Source: Bordetella parapertussis (GTDB taxonomy: Bacteria > Pseudomonadota > Gammaproteobacteria > Burkholderiales > SG8-39). From it: a DNA stretch of 40,611 nucleotides. The DNA lies in contig CAMDFL010000019.1 of the NCBI GenBank assembly GCA_945897475.1, positions 1 through 40,611 on the forward strand, written 5' to 3'. The notes below the pieces were generated by a model. That model made no database searches, had not been told where the DNA came from, and was given only the letters and a program-made list of their open reading frames with translations. Below are positions 8,289 to 17,419 of this stretch, piece after piece. Position 1 is the first letter of the stretch, and the number at the start of each line of letters is the position of its first letter. Both the position numbers and the translations under genes were made by a program.

Positions 8289-8413
8289 GGCTGTGGTCAC
8301 TGAAGACTCCAGCTTTCATAGCCGTGCTTTCAATTCCTGACTTTTCATTCGTGGTGAGGTGGTGAATAATCTGCGGTGTAATATTGTTTCGAATTTTTTG
8401 ACGAGGCCTTGTC

Positions 8414-8986
8414 TTGGATTTTTCTGAGATTCTGGATTTCTGGTTTTGTGCGCCCTCCATGCGTCAGCGCGGACGTCATCGTATGGAATGGTTTCGCAAG
8501 AACGCGTCATTCGATGATGATATTCGCAGGCGATTTCTGGAGGAGCACGAAGCCGCGCTGATGGGTTTGCGCAGCGATTGGGAAGCAACGCCGCATGCCG
8601 CCTTGGCCCTGGTCGTCATGCTGGATCAGTTTCCAAGAAACATGTATCGCGACAGTCCAAGGGCGTTTGTGGCCGACTCTGCGGCACTGGGGGTGTCGCG
8701 GCGTATGGTGGAGAAGGGTTTTGATCGCTTGCTTTCGCCCATCGAGCGTTGTTTCGTCTACCTGCCGTTCGAGCATTGTGAGGATCTATCGGCGCAACGT
8801 CGTTCGCTCGCCCTGTTTGAGGGCCTGCGTTTTTCCAGCGATTGTGGCTCTAACATCGATTACGCCTACCGCCATTACGAGGTCATCGTGCGCTTTGGAC
8901 GTTTTCCACATAGAAATGCTGCGCTTGGACGAGCATCTACATCCGAGGAAATCGAGTACATCGACCGGCCGGGGTCCGGGTTTTGA
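8414..8986 (+). CDS. DUF924 family protein
   Basis: A 190-residue helical protein. 'ILDFWF' near the start, 'HRMEWFRKNASFDDDIRRRF', 'ALALVVMLDQFPRNMYRDSPRAFVADSAAL', 'FVYLPFEHCEDLSAQRRSLALF' and 'YAYRHYEVIVRFGRFPHRNAALGRASTSEEIEYI' are the standard segments of DUF924, a TPR-like fold of unknown function. Start is TTG 8414, since the protein has to begin just before ILDFWF and no ATG is available there. Length is normal for the family. Its TGA overlaps the TTG start of the next gene (8983-8986), indicating translational coupling. Confidence 0.87.
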   Translation: MDFSEILDFWFCAPSMRQRGRHRMEWFRKNASFDDDIRRRFLEEHEAALMGLRSDWEATPHAALALVVMLDQFPRNMYRDSPRAFVADSAALGVSRRMVEKGFDRLLSPIERCFVYLPFEHCEDLSAQRRSLALFEGLRFSSDCGSNIDYAYRHYEVIVRFGRFPHRNAALGRASTSEEIEYIDRPGSGF

Positions 8987-9582
8987 GCACAGCAGTTCCC
9001 CAGAATGTGGGCCACGGCGGCGATTTGGCCCCGTCGGAATGGGTAGGGCGTTGCGCCAGGCTAATTGCCCCGGGAGGTCGCGTACTGGACCTGGCCTGTG
9101 GAAGCGGGCGACATGCGCGTTTATTGCGTGACTTGGGCCACTTTGTAATTGCGGTTGATCGCGATGAGTCGGCGCTCATGCATCTGAAAACAGAATCCCA
9201 TATTGAGACCTTATGTGCGGACCTTGAATCTGAGGCATGGCCTTTCCCGCCGGACTCCTTCGACGCGCTGATTGTTACCAACTATCTGTATAGGCCTTTG
9301 TTCGCAGGAATTCGAGAAGCGCTGCGTATCGGCGGCATATTGATCTATGAAACCTTTGCGGCAGGCAACCAGCGCTATGGGCGACCCAGCAATCCGGAGT
9401 TTTTACTTCGTCGCAACGAACTATTGAGTCTTGTTGCTCCGTTGCAAGTGCTTGCTTTTGAACAAGGAATTATTCAGTCACCCAAAACGGCCGTGATTCA
9501 GCGAATTTGCGCGGTAAATGCCGCCCAGTTTGATGATTTGAATTCCCCCATACCGGTCGCCGGGCTAGGTGCTTTGCGATAA
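8983..9582 (+). CDS. Class I SAM-dependent methyltransferase
   Basis: A 199-residue cytoplasmic methyltransferase of unknown substrate. Motif I is VLDLACGSGRHARLL, with the acidic end of strand 2 in VIAVDRD. Motif II/III are represented by CADLESEAWPFPPDSFDALIVTNYLYRP and 'IREALRIGGILIYETFAAGNQRYGRP'. Small enzymes of this kind resemble TehB-type methyltransferases. The start is TTG 8983, overlapping the DUF924 stop (TTGA), with ATG absent nearby. It sits between DUF924 and dapA; no functional link is evident. Confidence 0.85.
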   Translation: MSTAVPQNVGHGGDLAPSEWVGRCARLIAPGGRVLDLACGSGRHARLLRDLGHFVIAVDRDESALMHLKTESHIETLCADLESEAWPFPPDSFDALIVTNYLYRPLFAGIREALRIGGILIYETFAAGNQRYGRPSNPEFLLRRNELLSLVAPLQVLAFEQGIIQSPKTAVIQRICAVNAAQFDDLNSPIPVAGLGALR

Positions 9583-9648
9583 AATGACGAATTACAATGT
9601 GCATTACACCGCTCGGATGCGCCATTACAACGATAGGCTCCCAAGACC

Positions 9649-10563
9649 ATGATTTCCGGCAGCATTGTTGCGATCCTGACCCCCATGCATGAGGATGGGT
9701 CTCTCGATTTCAACCGGTTTCGCTCACTGATTGATTTTCACATTGCCGAGGGCACCAATGGCATTGTCGTGGTGGGTACCACGGGCGAGTCGCCCACCGT
9801 CAATTTCGACGAACATAAGGAATTGATTCGCGTCGCAGTCGAACATTCCGCGGGGCGCATTCCTATCATTGCCGGCACCGGCGCCAATTCAACAGTCGAG
9901 GCCATGGAGTTGTCCGAATCCGCCAGAAAAGCGGGCGCGACGGCTTCCCTTTCGGTGGCACCGTATTACAACAAGCCCACGCAAGAGGGCCTGTACCGGC
10001 ATTTTCGCGCTATTGCCGAGCATGTCGATATCCCGCAAATTCTCTATAACGTACCCAGCCGAACCGTCGCCGACATCAGTAACGATACGGTATTGCGCTT
10101 GGCACAGATCCCGAACATCGTCGGCATCAAGGATGCCACCGGTAATATGGAGCGCTGTTCGGATTTGATGTGGCGCGCAGCGAAGGAATTTCTCGTCTAT
10201 AGCGGCGATGACGCGTCCTGTCTTGCGCTGATGCTGCTCGGCGGGCAGGGGGTGATTTCGGTGACGGCCAACGTGGCGCCGCGCCTGATGCATGACATGT
10301 GTGCCGCAGCGTTGGCCGGAGATTTGAGTAAAGCGCGAACGCTTAATAATCAATTGATTGCCCTGCATCAGAAGCTTTTTGTTGAAGCCAATCCCATTCC
10401 GGTTAAATGGGCGGCCGCGCAAATGGGTCTGGTCGGCATGGGTATTCGCTTGCCGCTCACGCCGCTCGCGTCGCAGTATCATGAAATCGTAAGCGAAGCA
10501 CTGCGGGTAGCCGACATTAAAATTTCCAGCGGCTTGCGCGTCATTGAAGGGAAGACCGGATGA
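9649..10563 (+). CDS. dapA: 4-hydroxy-tetrahydrodipicolinate synthase
   Basis: A 304-residue aldolase-type TIM barrel that condenses pyruvate with aspartate semialdehyde, the first step of the lysine/diaminopimelate branch. It has GTTGESPT (pyruvate-binding Thr-Thr), [23 protein letters not shown] with the proton-relay Tyr, and the Schiff-base Lys in VGIKDATGN. Length is about 10 residues over the common 292, with extra C-terminal residues ([12 protein letters not shown]). Its stop overlaps the bamC start (ATGA 10560-10563), the same pairing as dapA-bamC in E. coli. Confidence 0.97.
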   Translation: MISGSIVAILTPMHEDGSLDFNRFRSLIDFHIAEGTNGIVVVGTTGESPTVNFDEHKELIRVAVEHSAGRIPIIAGTGANSTVEAMELSESARKAGATASLSVAPYYNKPTQEGLYRHFRAIAEHVDIPQILYNVPSRTVADISNDTVLRLAQIPNIVGIKDATGNMERCSDLMWRAAKEFLVYSGDDASCLALMLLGGQGVISVTANVAPRLMHDMCAAALAGDLSKARTLNNQLIALHQKLFVEANPIPVKWAAAQMGLVGMGIRLPLTPLASQYHEIVSEALRVADIKISSGLRVIEGKTG

Positions 10564-11705
10564 ACCTCAAGTCTCCATGTAAGGCGATGGGAGTTGGCTT
10601 GGCAGTGCTGCTGCTTGGCGCCTGCGGCAGCTTGGACATACTCGAGCCTCAGCGCATCGAATACAAATCGGCGGGCAAGCTGCCTCCACTCGAAATTCCC
10701 CCTGATTTGACCGCGCCCTCGCGCGACGACAGATTTTCTGTTCCCGACATTGCTTCTGGCAGTTCGGCGACGCTGTCGACCTATAACGCCGAGCGCTCCG
10801 GCGCTCCGAGAGCATCCTCGGGCATTGAGGTGCTGCCAAACGTAGGTAAGGTTCGTGTCGAGCGTTCGGGCAATCAGCGCTGGCTGGTGGTGCCGGAGGC
10901 GCCCGATAAGGTTTGGCCAACGGTCAAGGATTTTTGGCAAGAGGTCGGTTTCCTGGTGAAATTGGAATTGCCTGAAGCGGGTGTCATGGAAACAGACTGG
11001 GCGGAAAACCGCGCGAAGATCCCACAGGATTTTCTGCGTAATACGCTCGGACGATTTATTGATCAGATTTATTCCACTGCCGAACGCGATAAATTCCGAA
11101 CGCGGCTGGAACCTACCGCGGACGGTGGCACCGAGATATACATCAGTCATCGCGGCGTGGTTGAAACCTTCACCAGCACGAGCAAGGACCAGACAGTATG
11201 GCAGCCGAGGTCCTCTGACCCAGAGCTCGAAGCGGAGTTCCTGCGCCGTCTGATGGTTCGGTTTGGCGTTGAGGAAGTGCGCGCCAAGGCGCAAATAAAC
11301 AATGCCCCGGTGGCTGAGCGCGCCAAGCTGCAAAATCCGCGCGAGGGGGCGGGAATGCTCGATCTTGACGAACCCTTTGATCGTGCGTGGCGGCGTGTGG
11401 GTTTGGCCCTGGATCGGGTAGGTTTCACGGTCGAGGATCGCGACCGCTCCAAAGGCTACTACTTTGTGCGCTACGTCGATCCCAAGGATGACGCGCAAGA
11501 TACCGCCAAGAAGGATACCGGGGTACTGTCTCGTCTGATTTTCTGGAAGCCGGGCAAATCCGACGTCAAAGCGGAGCAATACCGCGTACTGGTGCGCGAC
11601 AACCGCGAGGCAAGCCAAGTGCAGGTGCAAGACAAGGACGGCAAGCTAGATACATCTGAGACCGGGCGCAAGATACTCACGCTACTGCACCAGCAATTAA
11701 AATGA
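10560..11705 (+). CDS. bamC: Outer membrane assembly lipoprotein BamC
   Basis: A 381-residue lipoprotein of the BAM complex, which inserts beta-barrel proteins into the outer membrane. The signal peptide ends in the lipobox LLGAC with Cys 22 as the lipidated residue. Next is the unstructured '[19 protein letters not shown]' segment known in BamC to bind BamD. Two helix-grip domains follow, about residues 100-215 ([28 protein letters not shown]...) and 260-380 ([37 protein letters not shown]). Coupled to dapA by a 4-base overlap. Confidence 0.93.
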   Translation: MNLKSPCKAMGVGLAVLLLGACGSLDILEPQRIEYKSAGKLPPLEIPPDLTAPSRDDRFSVPDIASGSSATLSTYNAERSGAPRASSGIEVLPNVGKVRVERSGNQRWLVVPEAPDKVWPTVKDFWQEVGFLVKLELPEAGVMETDWAENRAKIPQDFLRNTLGRFIDQIYSTAERDKFRTRLEPTADGGTEIYISHRGVVETFTSTSKDQTVWQPRSSDPELEAEFLRRLMVRFGVEEVRAKAQINNAPVAERAKLQNPREGAGMLDLDEPFDRAWRRVGLALDRVGFTVEDRDRSKGYYFVRYVDPKDDAQDTAKKDTGVLSRLIFWKPGKSDVKAEQYRVLVRDNREASQVQVQDKDGKLDTSETGRKILTLLHQQLK

Positions 11706-11743
11706 TGAGAGGCGACACCCCGTCTCTTCTGGGTCGCTAAGCC

Positions 11744-12517
11744 TTGCGCTTCTCGTCCTTGGGCAGCGGCAGTGAAGGCAACGGCCTCGTCGTCGAATCC
11801 GGGCAAACCAGACTGCTATTGGATTGCGGCTTCTCGGTTCGAGAAACGCAATCGCGGCTTGCGCGAATAGGACTTCTTCCGGACCAGTTGAGCGCCATTC
11901 TGGTGACCCATGAGCACGACGACCATATTGGAGGGGTGTTTGGCTTCGCGCGCAAACACGCTATTCCCGTCTATCTGAGTCACGGTACGCTTGAGGCTAG
12001 GCGCGAGTCAGTCCCTGGCGCGGACGCAGGTTTGAAGATCGAATTGCTGCACGCCGAAGATTCGACCGAGATCGGCGAACTCAATATTCTCCCGTTTACC
12101 GTACCGCACGACGCGCGCGAACCGCTGCATTTTGTATTCTCCGATGGCGCCCGGCGCCTGGGTGTTTTAACTGATACCGGTTGTTCTACCCCGCATATTG
12201 AAAAAACCCTATCGGGCCTGGATGCCTTGGTGTTGGAGACCAACCACGACCTGAATATGCTCTGGAATTGCGACTATCCGCAATCCTTGAAAGCGCGAAT
12301 CTCCGGCAGATTGGGGCATCTGGATAACGATTCCTCAGGCGCGATGTTGGCTGCGATCGACCAATCTCGCCTCAAGCACGTGATTGCCGCGCATTTATCG
12401 AAAAGAAATAACACGCCGTCTTTGGCGCGCGATGCCCTGGCCAATGCCTTGAAATGCGAACCGAATTGGGTCACCGTCGCCGATCAGGAGCAGGGCTTCG
12501 ACTGGCGGGAAATATGA
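11744..12517 (+). CDS. MBL-fold metallohydrolase (WalJ/YycJ-like)
   Basis: A 257-residue metallo-beta-lactamase-fold protein. It opens MRFSSLGSGSEGNGLVVESG, the typical start of the YycJ/WalJ subgroup, and has the metal-binding motif THEHDDHIGG, later metal ligands around TVPHDA and LTDTGCSTPHI, and a C-terminal VIAAHLSKRNNTP His. The start is TTG 11744, 38 bases after bamC, as it gives the family-standard N-terminus. The subgroup includes DNA-linked exonucleases, but for this protein only the fold and metal site are supported. The gene converges on the hypothetical gene at 12522 with 4 bases between stops. Confidence 0.88.
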   Translation: MRFSSLGSGSEGNGLVVESGQTRLLLDCGFSVRETQSRLARIGLLPDQLSAILVTHEHDDHIGGVFGFARKHAIPVYLSHGTLEARRESVPGADAGLKIELLHAEDSTEIGELNILPFTVPHDAREPLHFVFSDGARRLGVLTDTGCSTPHIEKTLSGLDALVLETNHDLNMLWNCDYPQSLKARISGRLGHLDNDSSGAMLAAIDQSRLKHVIAAHLSKRNNTPSLARDALANALKCEPNWVTVADQEQGFDWREI

Positions 12518-12521
12518 AAGT

Positions 12522-13025
12522 CTACAATCCGCTGGTGTTGGCCGATACACCCGGTTCCGAACTCTCCCAGATCTGATCGAAGCGATCGCGCGTTTTTGCG
12601 CCTTCGATCAAATCGTCGGTGAGAACCACGCCACGCGGTTGCGCGGCCACGGGCCGTCGCACCAGGTGTGTTTCGTCACACAAAATGAAACAGTCCTGCA
12701 CTCGCGCTGCGTCCCCCTGAGTGCGTTGAATAAAAATATTCGCCGCGAACAAGCCCAGGAGATTGAGGATGCGGGGCGCGCGCTGTTCGATAAATTCGGT
12801 TTTGTGAACAGCTATATACAAACGGTTGTTTCGCCCGCGCGAGAGAAATTCGCGCAAGCGCGTGATGCGCTCGGGCAGGTGCAGCCGCAGGTCCGACAGA
12901 TCTGGGTCGAACACCCGCAGTTCTCGCTGCGCCATGGGCAAAAGTAGGTCGATTGCCTCTTGATACTCGGCGCGGGTGGTAATCAGCCTGCGTTGCGGGC
13001 TGGGTTCATCGTCTGTCATGTCCAT
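12522..13025 (-). CDS. Conserved hypothetical protein
   Basis: A 167-residue soluble protein. It reads MTDDEPSPQRRLITTRAEYQEAIDLLLPMAQRELRVFDPDLSDLRL, then HLPERITRLREFLSRGRNNRLYIAVHKTEFIEQRAPRILNLLGLF, then HLVRRPVAAQPRGVVLTDD. The alternation of short strands and helices, with 'LRVFDPDL' and 'RLYIAVH' strands, recalls a phospholipase-D-like half domain without its HKD motif, so no catalytic role is claimed. Proteins like this lie next to cupin-type oxygenase genes in related bacteria, as here (45 bases downstream of the cupin gene). Function unknown. Confidence 0.75.
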   Translation of the reverse strand: MDMTDDEPSPQRRLITTRAEYQEAIDLLLPMAQRELRVFDPDLSDLRLHLPERITRLREFLSRGRNNRLYIAVHKTEFIEQRAPRILNLLGLFAANIFIQRTQGDAARVQDCFILCDETHLVRRPVAAQPRGVVLTDDLIEGAKTRDRFDQIWESSEPGVSANTSGL

Positions 13026-13070
13026 GTTCGGCGATCCTCGTTGGAGGGCTGAAGCGCGGCGCCTAGCTTG

Positions 13071-14231
13071 CTATTCCCGGTAATCGTTTTTACGGGCAGC
13101 GCTGTTTCCCGGATGCAACCAGCCGTCGGCATACCAACGATAGAGGATTTCGTGTGCCGCGCGTGAGATTGTCACTCCAGGCGGGATTTGGCGCTGGTCC
13201 GAGAGCTTGCGAAGAAGATTGGTATCCGGGCGATCGATGGATTGAATCTCTCCATTGATGTAGAAAGCTCCCCGAAGGTACAAAAACTGAGTACGACGAT
13301 CCAGGCGCAATCCAATAGCGTAGAGGCGCGCACCGAATGTGCGTTTGGACATGACGGGATCGGGCGCATCAAAGGAAACGATCGGTTTGGGTTCCGAGAG
13401 GCACTGGCCCAGTGCCGTTTCAATGTGCGTATCGGTGAGACTGAGCAGGCGTGCGACCCCTCTGGCGTAGTCGAACATGGCGAGCGGAATCCTGCCTGTG
13501 TTGGTGCTTGGCTTGAGGCCACGATCTTGATACCGCGCGGGAACCGACTTTGCGTGGAGTATTTGGTCGAGGCGATCCAGCAAAGCGATCCCGAGTTCTC
13601 GCATTCCCGGCGCGCGAAAACCGATCGACCAAGTGGAGCATGCATCCAGCGCCACTCCTTCATGGGCGACATTGGGGGGAAGGTAGAGCATGTCACCTGG
13701 ATTGAGGATCCATTCCTCCTCCGGCGCAAACTTCGCCAATACCGCCAGAGACGAGGTTTCCAGCAGGCTATGATCTTTCTGCCGGCTGATGCGCCAGCGC
13801 CGTCGCCCCTTTCCCTGCAACAGAAATACATCATAGGAGTCGACATGCGGGCCCACGCCGCCGCCTGGCGCCGCATAACTGACCATCAGGTCGTCCAGTC
13901 GCGCTGCGGGTAGAAACGCGAAGCGACGCAAAAGGGCGTCGGCTGCATCGGATTGCAGGTTGACACCCTGCACCAGCACCGTCCAGTTTTTTGCTGCCAT
14001 GCGGGCAATTCGCGCCGCAGGCACGGGGCCGTGTTCCAGGCGCCATTTTTCACGACTCCGCCAAACCAATCTCGATTCGACCTCGGCGCGGCCCGCTAGG
14101 CGCAAAATTTCCCATGTTGTCAACGGATCTTGGAATCCGGGAATAGCTCCTCGCACCAGCAATGGCTGCTTTTGCCAGTGGCTCTTAAGGAATTGCGCCG
14201 CCGTCAGGCCGCCGAGCAGTTGCAATTTCAT
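13071..14231 (-). CDS. Cupin/JmjC-type 2-oxoglutarate oxygenase (RoxA/YcfD-like)
   Basis: A 386-residue Fe(II)/2-oxoglutarate-dependent oxygenase of the Cupin_4 family; the E. coli member YcfD hydroxylates an Arg of ribosomal protein L16. The start MKLQLLGGLTAAQFLKSHWQKQPLLVRGAIPGF is family-standard. The metal triad is in GPHVDSYDVF (HxD) and NVAHEG (distal His). A helical dimerisation region and a winged-helix-like C-terminus (PPGVTISRAAHEILYRWYADGWLHPG) follow. ATG 14231 gives the usual N-terminus. A minus-strand TATAAT (14239-14244) lies so close that transcription could begin at the ATG. An upstream ATG 14273 (MNQTSNLPQ...) with AGGCGGGC before it is the alternative. Confidence 0.9.
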   Translation of the reverse strand: MKLQLLGGLTAAQFLKSHWQKQPLLVRGAIPGFQDPLTTWEILRLAGRAEVESRLVWRSREKWRLEHGPVPAARIARMAAKNWTVLVQGVNLQSDAADALLRRFAFLPAARLDDLMVSYAAPGGGVGPHVDSYDVFLLQGKGRRRWRISRQKDHSLLETSSLAVLAKFAPEEEWILNPGDMLYLPPNVAHEGVALDACSTWSIGFRAPGMRELGIALLDRLDQILHAKSVPARYQDRGLKPSTNTGRIPLAMFDYARGVARLLSLTDTHIETALGQCLSEPKPIVSFDAPDPVMSKRTFGARLYAIGLRLDRRTQFLYLRGAFYINGEIQSIDRPDTNLLRKLSDQRQIPPGVTISRAAHEILYRWYADGWLHPGNSAARKNDYRE

Positions 14232-14238
14232 CGTTGGA

Positions 14239-14244
14239 ATTATA
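14239..14244 (-). promoter_or_regulatory. Possible -10 element of the cupin gene
   Basis: The minus strand has TATAAT ending 7 bases before the ATG at 14231. A CAAACA 17 bases further up is a weak -35. If real, the transcript would be leaderless. Confidence 0.35.
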
Positions 14245-14350
14245 GTCTGCGGCAGGTTTGATGTTTGATTCATGCCCGCCTGATTTATGTCGCTTAGATG
14301 CGAGCGTAGACGATTTTCCAAGAGGCGAGCAGAGAAAATGGAAAGATAAA

Positions 14351-17221
14351 ATGAGTGAGCAAGTGCAATCCTTGAATCCGCTGGTGCGGTTGCGTGAATT
14401 CGGCCAGAGTCCTTGGTACGACTACATCCGCAAAGGTCTGATCACCTCGGGTGAGTTGCAGGCCTTGATCGACAATGACGCCCTGATGGGCATCACCTCC
14501 AATCCCTCTATTTTCGAGAAGGCCATCGGCGGCAGTTCGGACTACAACCAGGCGCTCATGCCTTTGGCCGCCGCCGTTACTGGCATCAAGGAAATCTACG
14601 AAGCACTCGCCATTGGAGACATCCAGGATGCCACCGACCTGATGTATCCGGTGTACCTTCAGAGTAAGTCACGCGATGGCTACGTCAGCCTCGAAGTGTC
14701 TCCAGACCTGGCGTTCAACACGGAAGGCACCATCGAGGAGGCTGTGCGCCTGCATCAGGCGGTCGGGCGCGAAAACGTCATGATTAAAGTCCCCGCCACG
14801 CCCGAAGGCCTGCCGGCGATCGAGCACTTGTTGTCCTTGGGGATCAATGTGAATGTGACCCTGCTGTTTGGCGTCGATGTGTACGAGCAGGTGGCCTGGA
14901 CTTATGTGTCGGGGCTGGAGAAACTCAGCGCTAATGGCGGCGACGTGAGGAAAATCGCCTCAGTCGCCAGTTTCTTCATCAGCCGCATCGATACGCTGGT
15001 CGATAGCATGTTGGAGGCGAAGCTGAAGGAGGCGACTGCTCCCATGGACCGGGCCGCGCTGCAAAGCGTGATGGGAAAAGTGGCCATCGCCAACGCCAAG
15101 ATCGCCTACGTGAAATTCCAGGAGATTTTCGCAAGCGCCCGATTCCAGGCCCTTAAGTCAAAGGGCGCGAAGGTGCAGCGCCTGCTCTGGGCGAGTACGG
15201 GTACCAAAAATCCGAAATACCCCGACACCTATTACGTGGACGAGTTGATCGGCCCAGACACGGTGAATACCCTGCCGGCCGCCACCTACAACGCGTTCCG
15301 CGACCACGGCAAGCCGCGCGCGAGCCTGCTCGAAGGCCTCGCCGATGCCCGCGCCACAATGGACCGCCTGGCCGATTGCAAGATCGACATCAATGAAGTG
15401 TCAAAGAAGCTGCTCGCCGATGGCGCGAAGTTGTTCCTCGATTCCTTCGATCAGTTGATGGTTGTGATCAGCCAGAAGAGGAAGGCGTTGCTTGGCGCCA
15501 AGCTGAGCCAGCAGACATATACGCTGGGCGAGCACGATGCGTGCGTGCAGGCGAAGTTAAAGGAAATGCGGCAGTCGGGTTTCGTGCGCCGGCTCTGGGC
15601 GAGGGATTTCAGCCTTTGGCACAAGGACCCTGTGCATCAAAAAATCATTGCCAATGCGCTTGGCTGGATGCACGTCTCCGAGCGGCAGGTGCACCACCTT
15701 AGGCGCATCCGCGAGGTGGCCGAATCGGTGCGTGCGGCGGGCTTCAAGCATGCGCTGCTGCTTGGCATGGGCGGAAGTAGCCTGTGTCCTGAAGTGTTCC
15801 GCATGACTTTCGGCTTGGTGCAAGGCTTTCCGGAGTTACATGTACTGGACAGCACCGTGCCCGAACAGGTGCGAAATATCGAAAAGCGCGTGGATCTCGA
15901 AAAGACCTTGTGCATCGTATCGAGCAAATCCGGATCGACCACCGAGCCGCTGGTGTTCTACCAGTATTTCTTCGAGCAGATGCGAAAGTTAAAGGGCGAC
16001 AAGGCTGGCGAGAATTTCATCGCTATCACTGACCCAGGCTCATTGCTTGATGTATTGGCGAAGGAGAGCCGGTTCCGCGACATCCTGCCGGGCGTGCCGG
16101 ATATCGGCGGTCGTTATTCGGCGCTGTCCAACTTCGGCGTCGTTCCAGCAGCGATCATGGGCGTAGACGTCGAGCACCTGCTCTACCAGGCCGAGCGAAT
16201 GCGTCATAGCTGTGACTCCTGCGTTCCCCCGGAGGAGAATCCAGGCGTAATACTCGGCGTGGCGATGGCCGAGCTGGCAGTCCAGGGCCGCGATAAGATC
16301 ACCTTCATCACATCGCCTGCTATCGGCAATCTGGGAGCCTGGATGGAACAGCTTATCGCAGAGAGCACCGGCAAAGAAGGAAAAGGCATCGTTCCCATCG
16401 ACGACGAGCCGCTCGGTGAGCCAGGGGCATACGGCGCTGATCGCTTCTTTGTCTACATCCGCTATTCCGGTGGCGCCGATGCGGCACAGGATGCGAAGGT
16501 CGCGGCGTTTGAGAAAGCCGGGCATCCGGTGGTGCGCATCGAACTCTCAGCTCTGATTAACTTGGGCGAAGAGTTTTTCCTTTGGGAACTGGCGACCGCA
16601 GTGGCCGGCGCGCTCATGGGTATTAACCCCTTCGACCAGCCGAATGTTCAGGAGAGCAAGGACGTCACAAAAAATTTCCTCGACGAATACAAGAAAAACG
16701 GCTGCCTGCCCGAGGAAGCGCCGATCCTCAGTATGGGAGGCGTGAAGGTATTCGGCGACGCCGCCTGCCGTGCGGCGCTCACAGGAGCGACCACCTTGGA
16801 GGCAGCGCTCAAGGCGCACCTGGCGCGCGTCAAGTCGGGTGACTACGTGGCGTTCAACGCATATGTGGAGCGCACCGATGCCTCGCACCAGGCGTTGCAG
16901 GGCATGCGCGTAGGCGTGCGCGATAAGATGAAAGTGGCCACCACGCTGGGGTACGGGCCGCGCTTCCTGCACTCGACCGGACAGTTGCACAAGGGTGGGC
17001 CAAATTCGGGGGTGTTCCTGCAGATCACCTCGGACGATAGGGCCGACCTCGCTATCCCGGGCGAATCTTATACGTTCGGAGTGCTCAAGGCAGCGCAGGC
17101 GCGTGGGGATTTCGTGTGCCTGGGCAAACATGATCGCCGCGCACTGCGCGTGCATCTGGGAGCGGACGTGAATGCCGGGTTGGCGACACTGCGAGATGCT
17201 TGGGCGAATGCGCTGGGATAA
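14351..17221 (+). CDS. Bifunctional transaldolase / phosphoglucose isomerase
   Basis: A 956-residue fusion of two sugar-phosphate enzymes. Residues 1 to about 380 are transaldolase, which moves a dihydroxyacetone unit between sugar phosphates: LMGITSNPSIFEKAI, ISLEVSPDLA-type strand, Schiff-base Lys in NVMIKVPATPEGLPAIEHLLSLGINVNVTLLF, and LWASTGTKNP. About 420-956 is glucose-6-phosphate isomerase: LGMGGSSLCPEVF, VSSKSGSTTEPLVFYQYF, GGRYSALSNFGVVPAAIMG and NPFDQPNVQESK. I use ATG 14351 (MSEQVQSLNPLVRL), which follows GGAAAG. The ORF-track start at 14258 overlaps the divergent cupin gene. Such fusions are known and link the pentose phosphate pathway to the glucose-6-phosphate pool. No other sugar gene adjoins it. 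Confidence 0.95.
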   Translation: MSEQVQSLNPLVRLREFGQSPWYDYIRKGLITSGELQALIDNDALMGITSNPSIFEKAIGGSSDYNQALMPLAAAVTGIKEIYEALAIGDIQDATDLMYPVYLQSKSRDGYVSLEVSPDLAFNTEGTIEEAVRLHQAVGRENVMIKVPATPEGLPAIEHLLSLGINVNVTLLFGVDVYEQVAWTYVSGLEKLSANGGDVRKIASVASFFISRIDTLVDSMLEAKLKEATAPMDRAALQSVMGKVAIANAKIAYVKFQEIFASARFQALKSKGAKVQRLLWASTGTKNPKYPDTYYVDELIGPDTVNTLPAATYNAFRDHGKPRASLLEGLADARATMDRLADCKIDINEVSKKLLADGAKLFLDSFDQLMVVISQKRKALLGAKLSQQTYTLGEHDACVQAKLKEMRQSGFVRRLWARDFSLWHKDPVHQKIIANALGWMHVSERQVHHLRRIREVAESVRAAGFKHALLLGMGGSSLCPEVFRMTFGLVQGFPELHVLDSTVPEQVRNIEKRVDLEKTLCIVSSKSGSTTEPLVFYQYFFEQMRKLKGDKAGENFIAITDPGSLLDVLAKESRFRDILPGVPDIGGRYSALSNFGVVPAAIMGVDVEHLLYQAERMRHSCDSCVPPEENPGVILGVAMAELAVQGRDKITFITSPAIGNLGAWMEQLIAESTGKEGKGIVPIDDEPLGEPGAYGADRFFVYIRYSGGADAAQDAKVAAFEKAGHPVVRIELSALINLGEEFFLWELATAVAGALMGINPFDQPNVQESKDVTKNFLDEYKKNGCLPEEAPILSMGGVKVFGDAACRAALTGATTLEAALKAHLARVKSGDYVAFNAYVERTDASHQALQGMRVGVRDKMKVATTLGYGPRFLHSTGQLHKGGPNSGVFLQITSDDRADLAIPGESYTFGVLKAAQARGDFVCLGKHDRRALRVHLGADVNAGLATLRDAWANALG

Positions 17222-17419
17222 GAGGATCAGCAGGCTCGATGTTGGCGTCACTGTATTAGGAAATGCCCCCAAGCGGCTGGACTGCAGCGACGTTCTGGTC
17301 ATGGCGAGTGTTTTAGCGGCTCGTCCCGCTTGCCGCTGGATTGGATGGGTGCAAGCCGTTACACTGGGTAGGCATGCCTCGTACATGAATGCGAAAAATA
17401 TTTTTCCGGATTGTTCCCT

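Noticed and set aside
10479-11630. 383-residue minus-strand ORF
   Set aside because: It lies antisense to bamC, whose family motifs are certain; its sequence has shadow composition.
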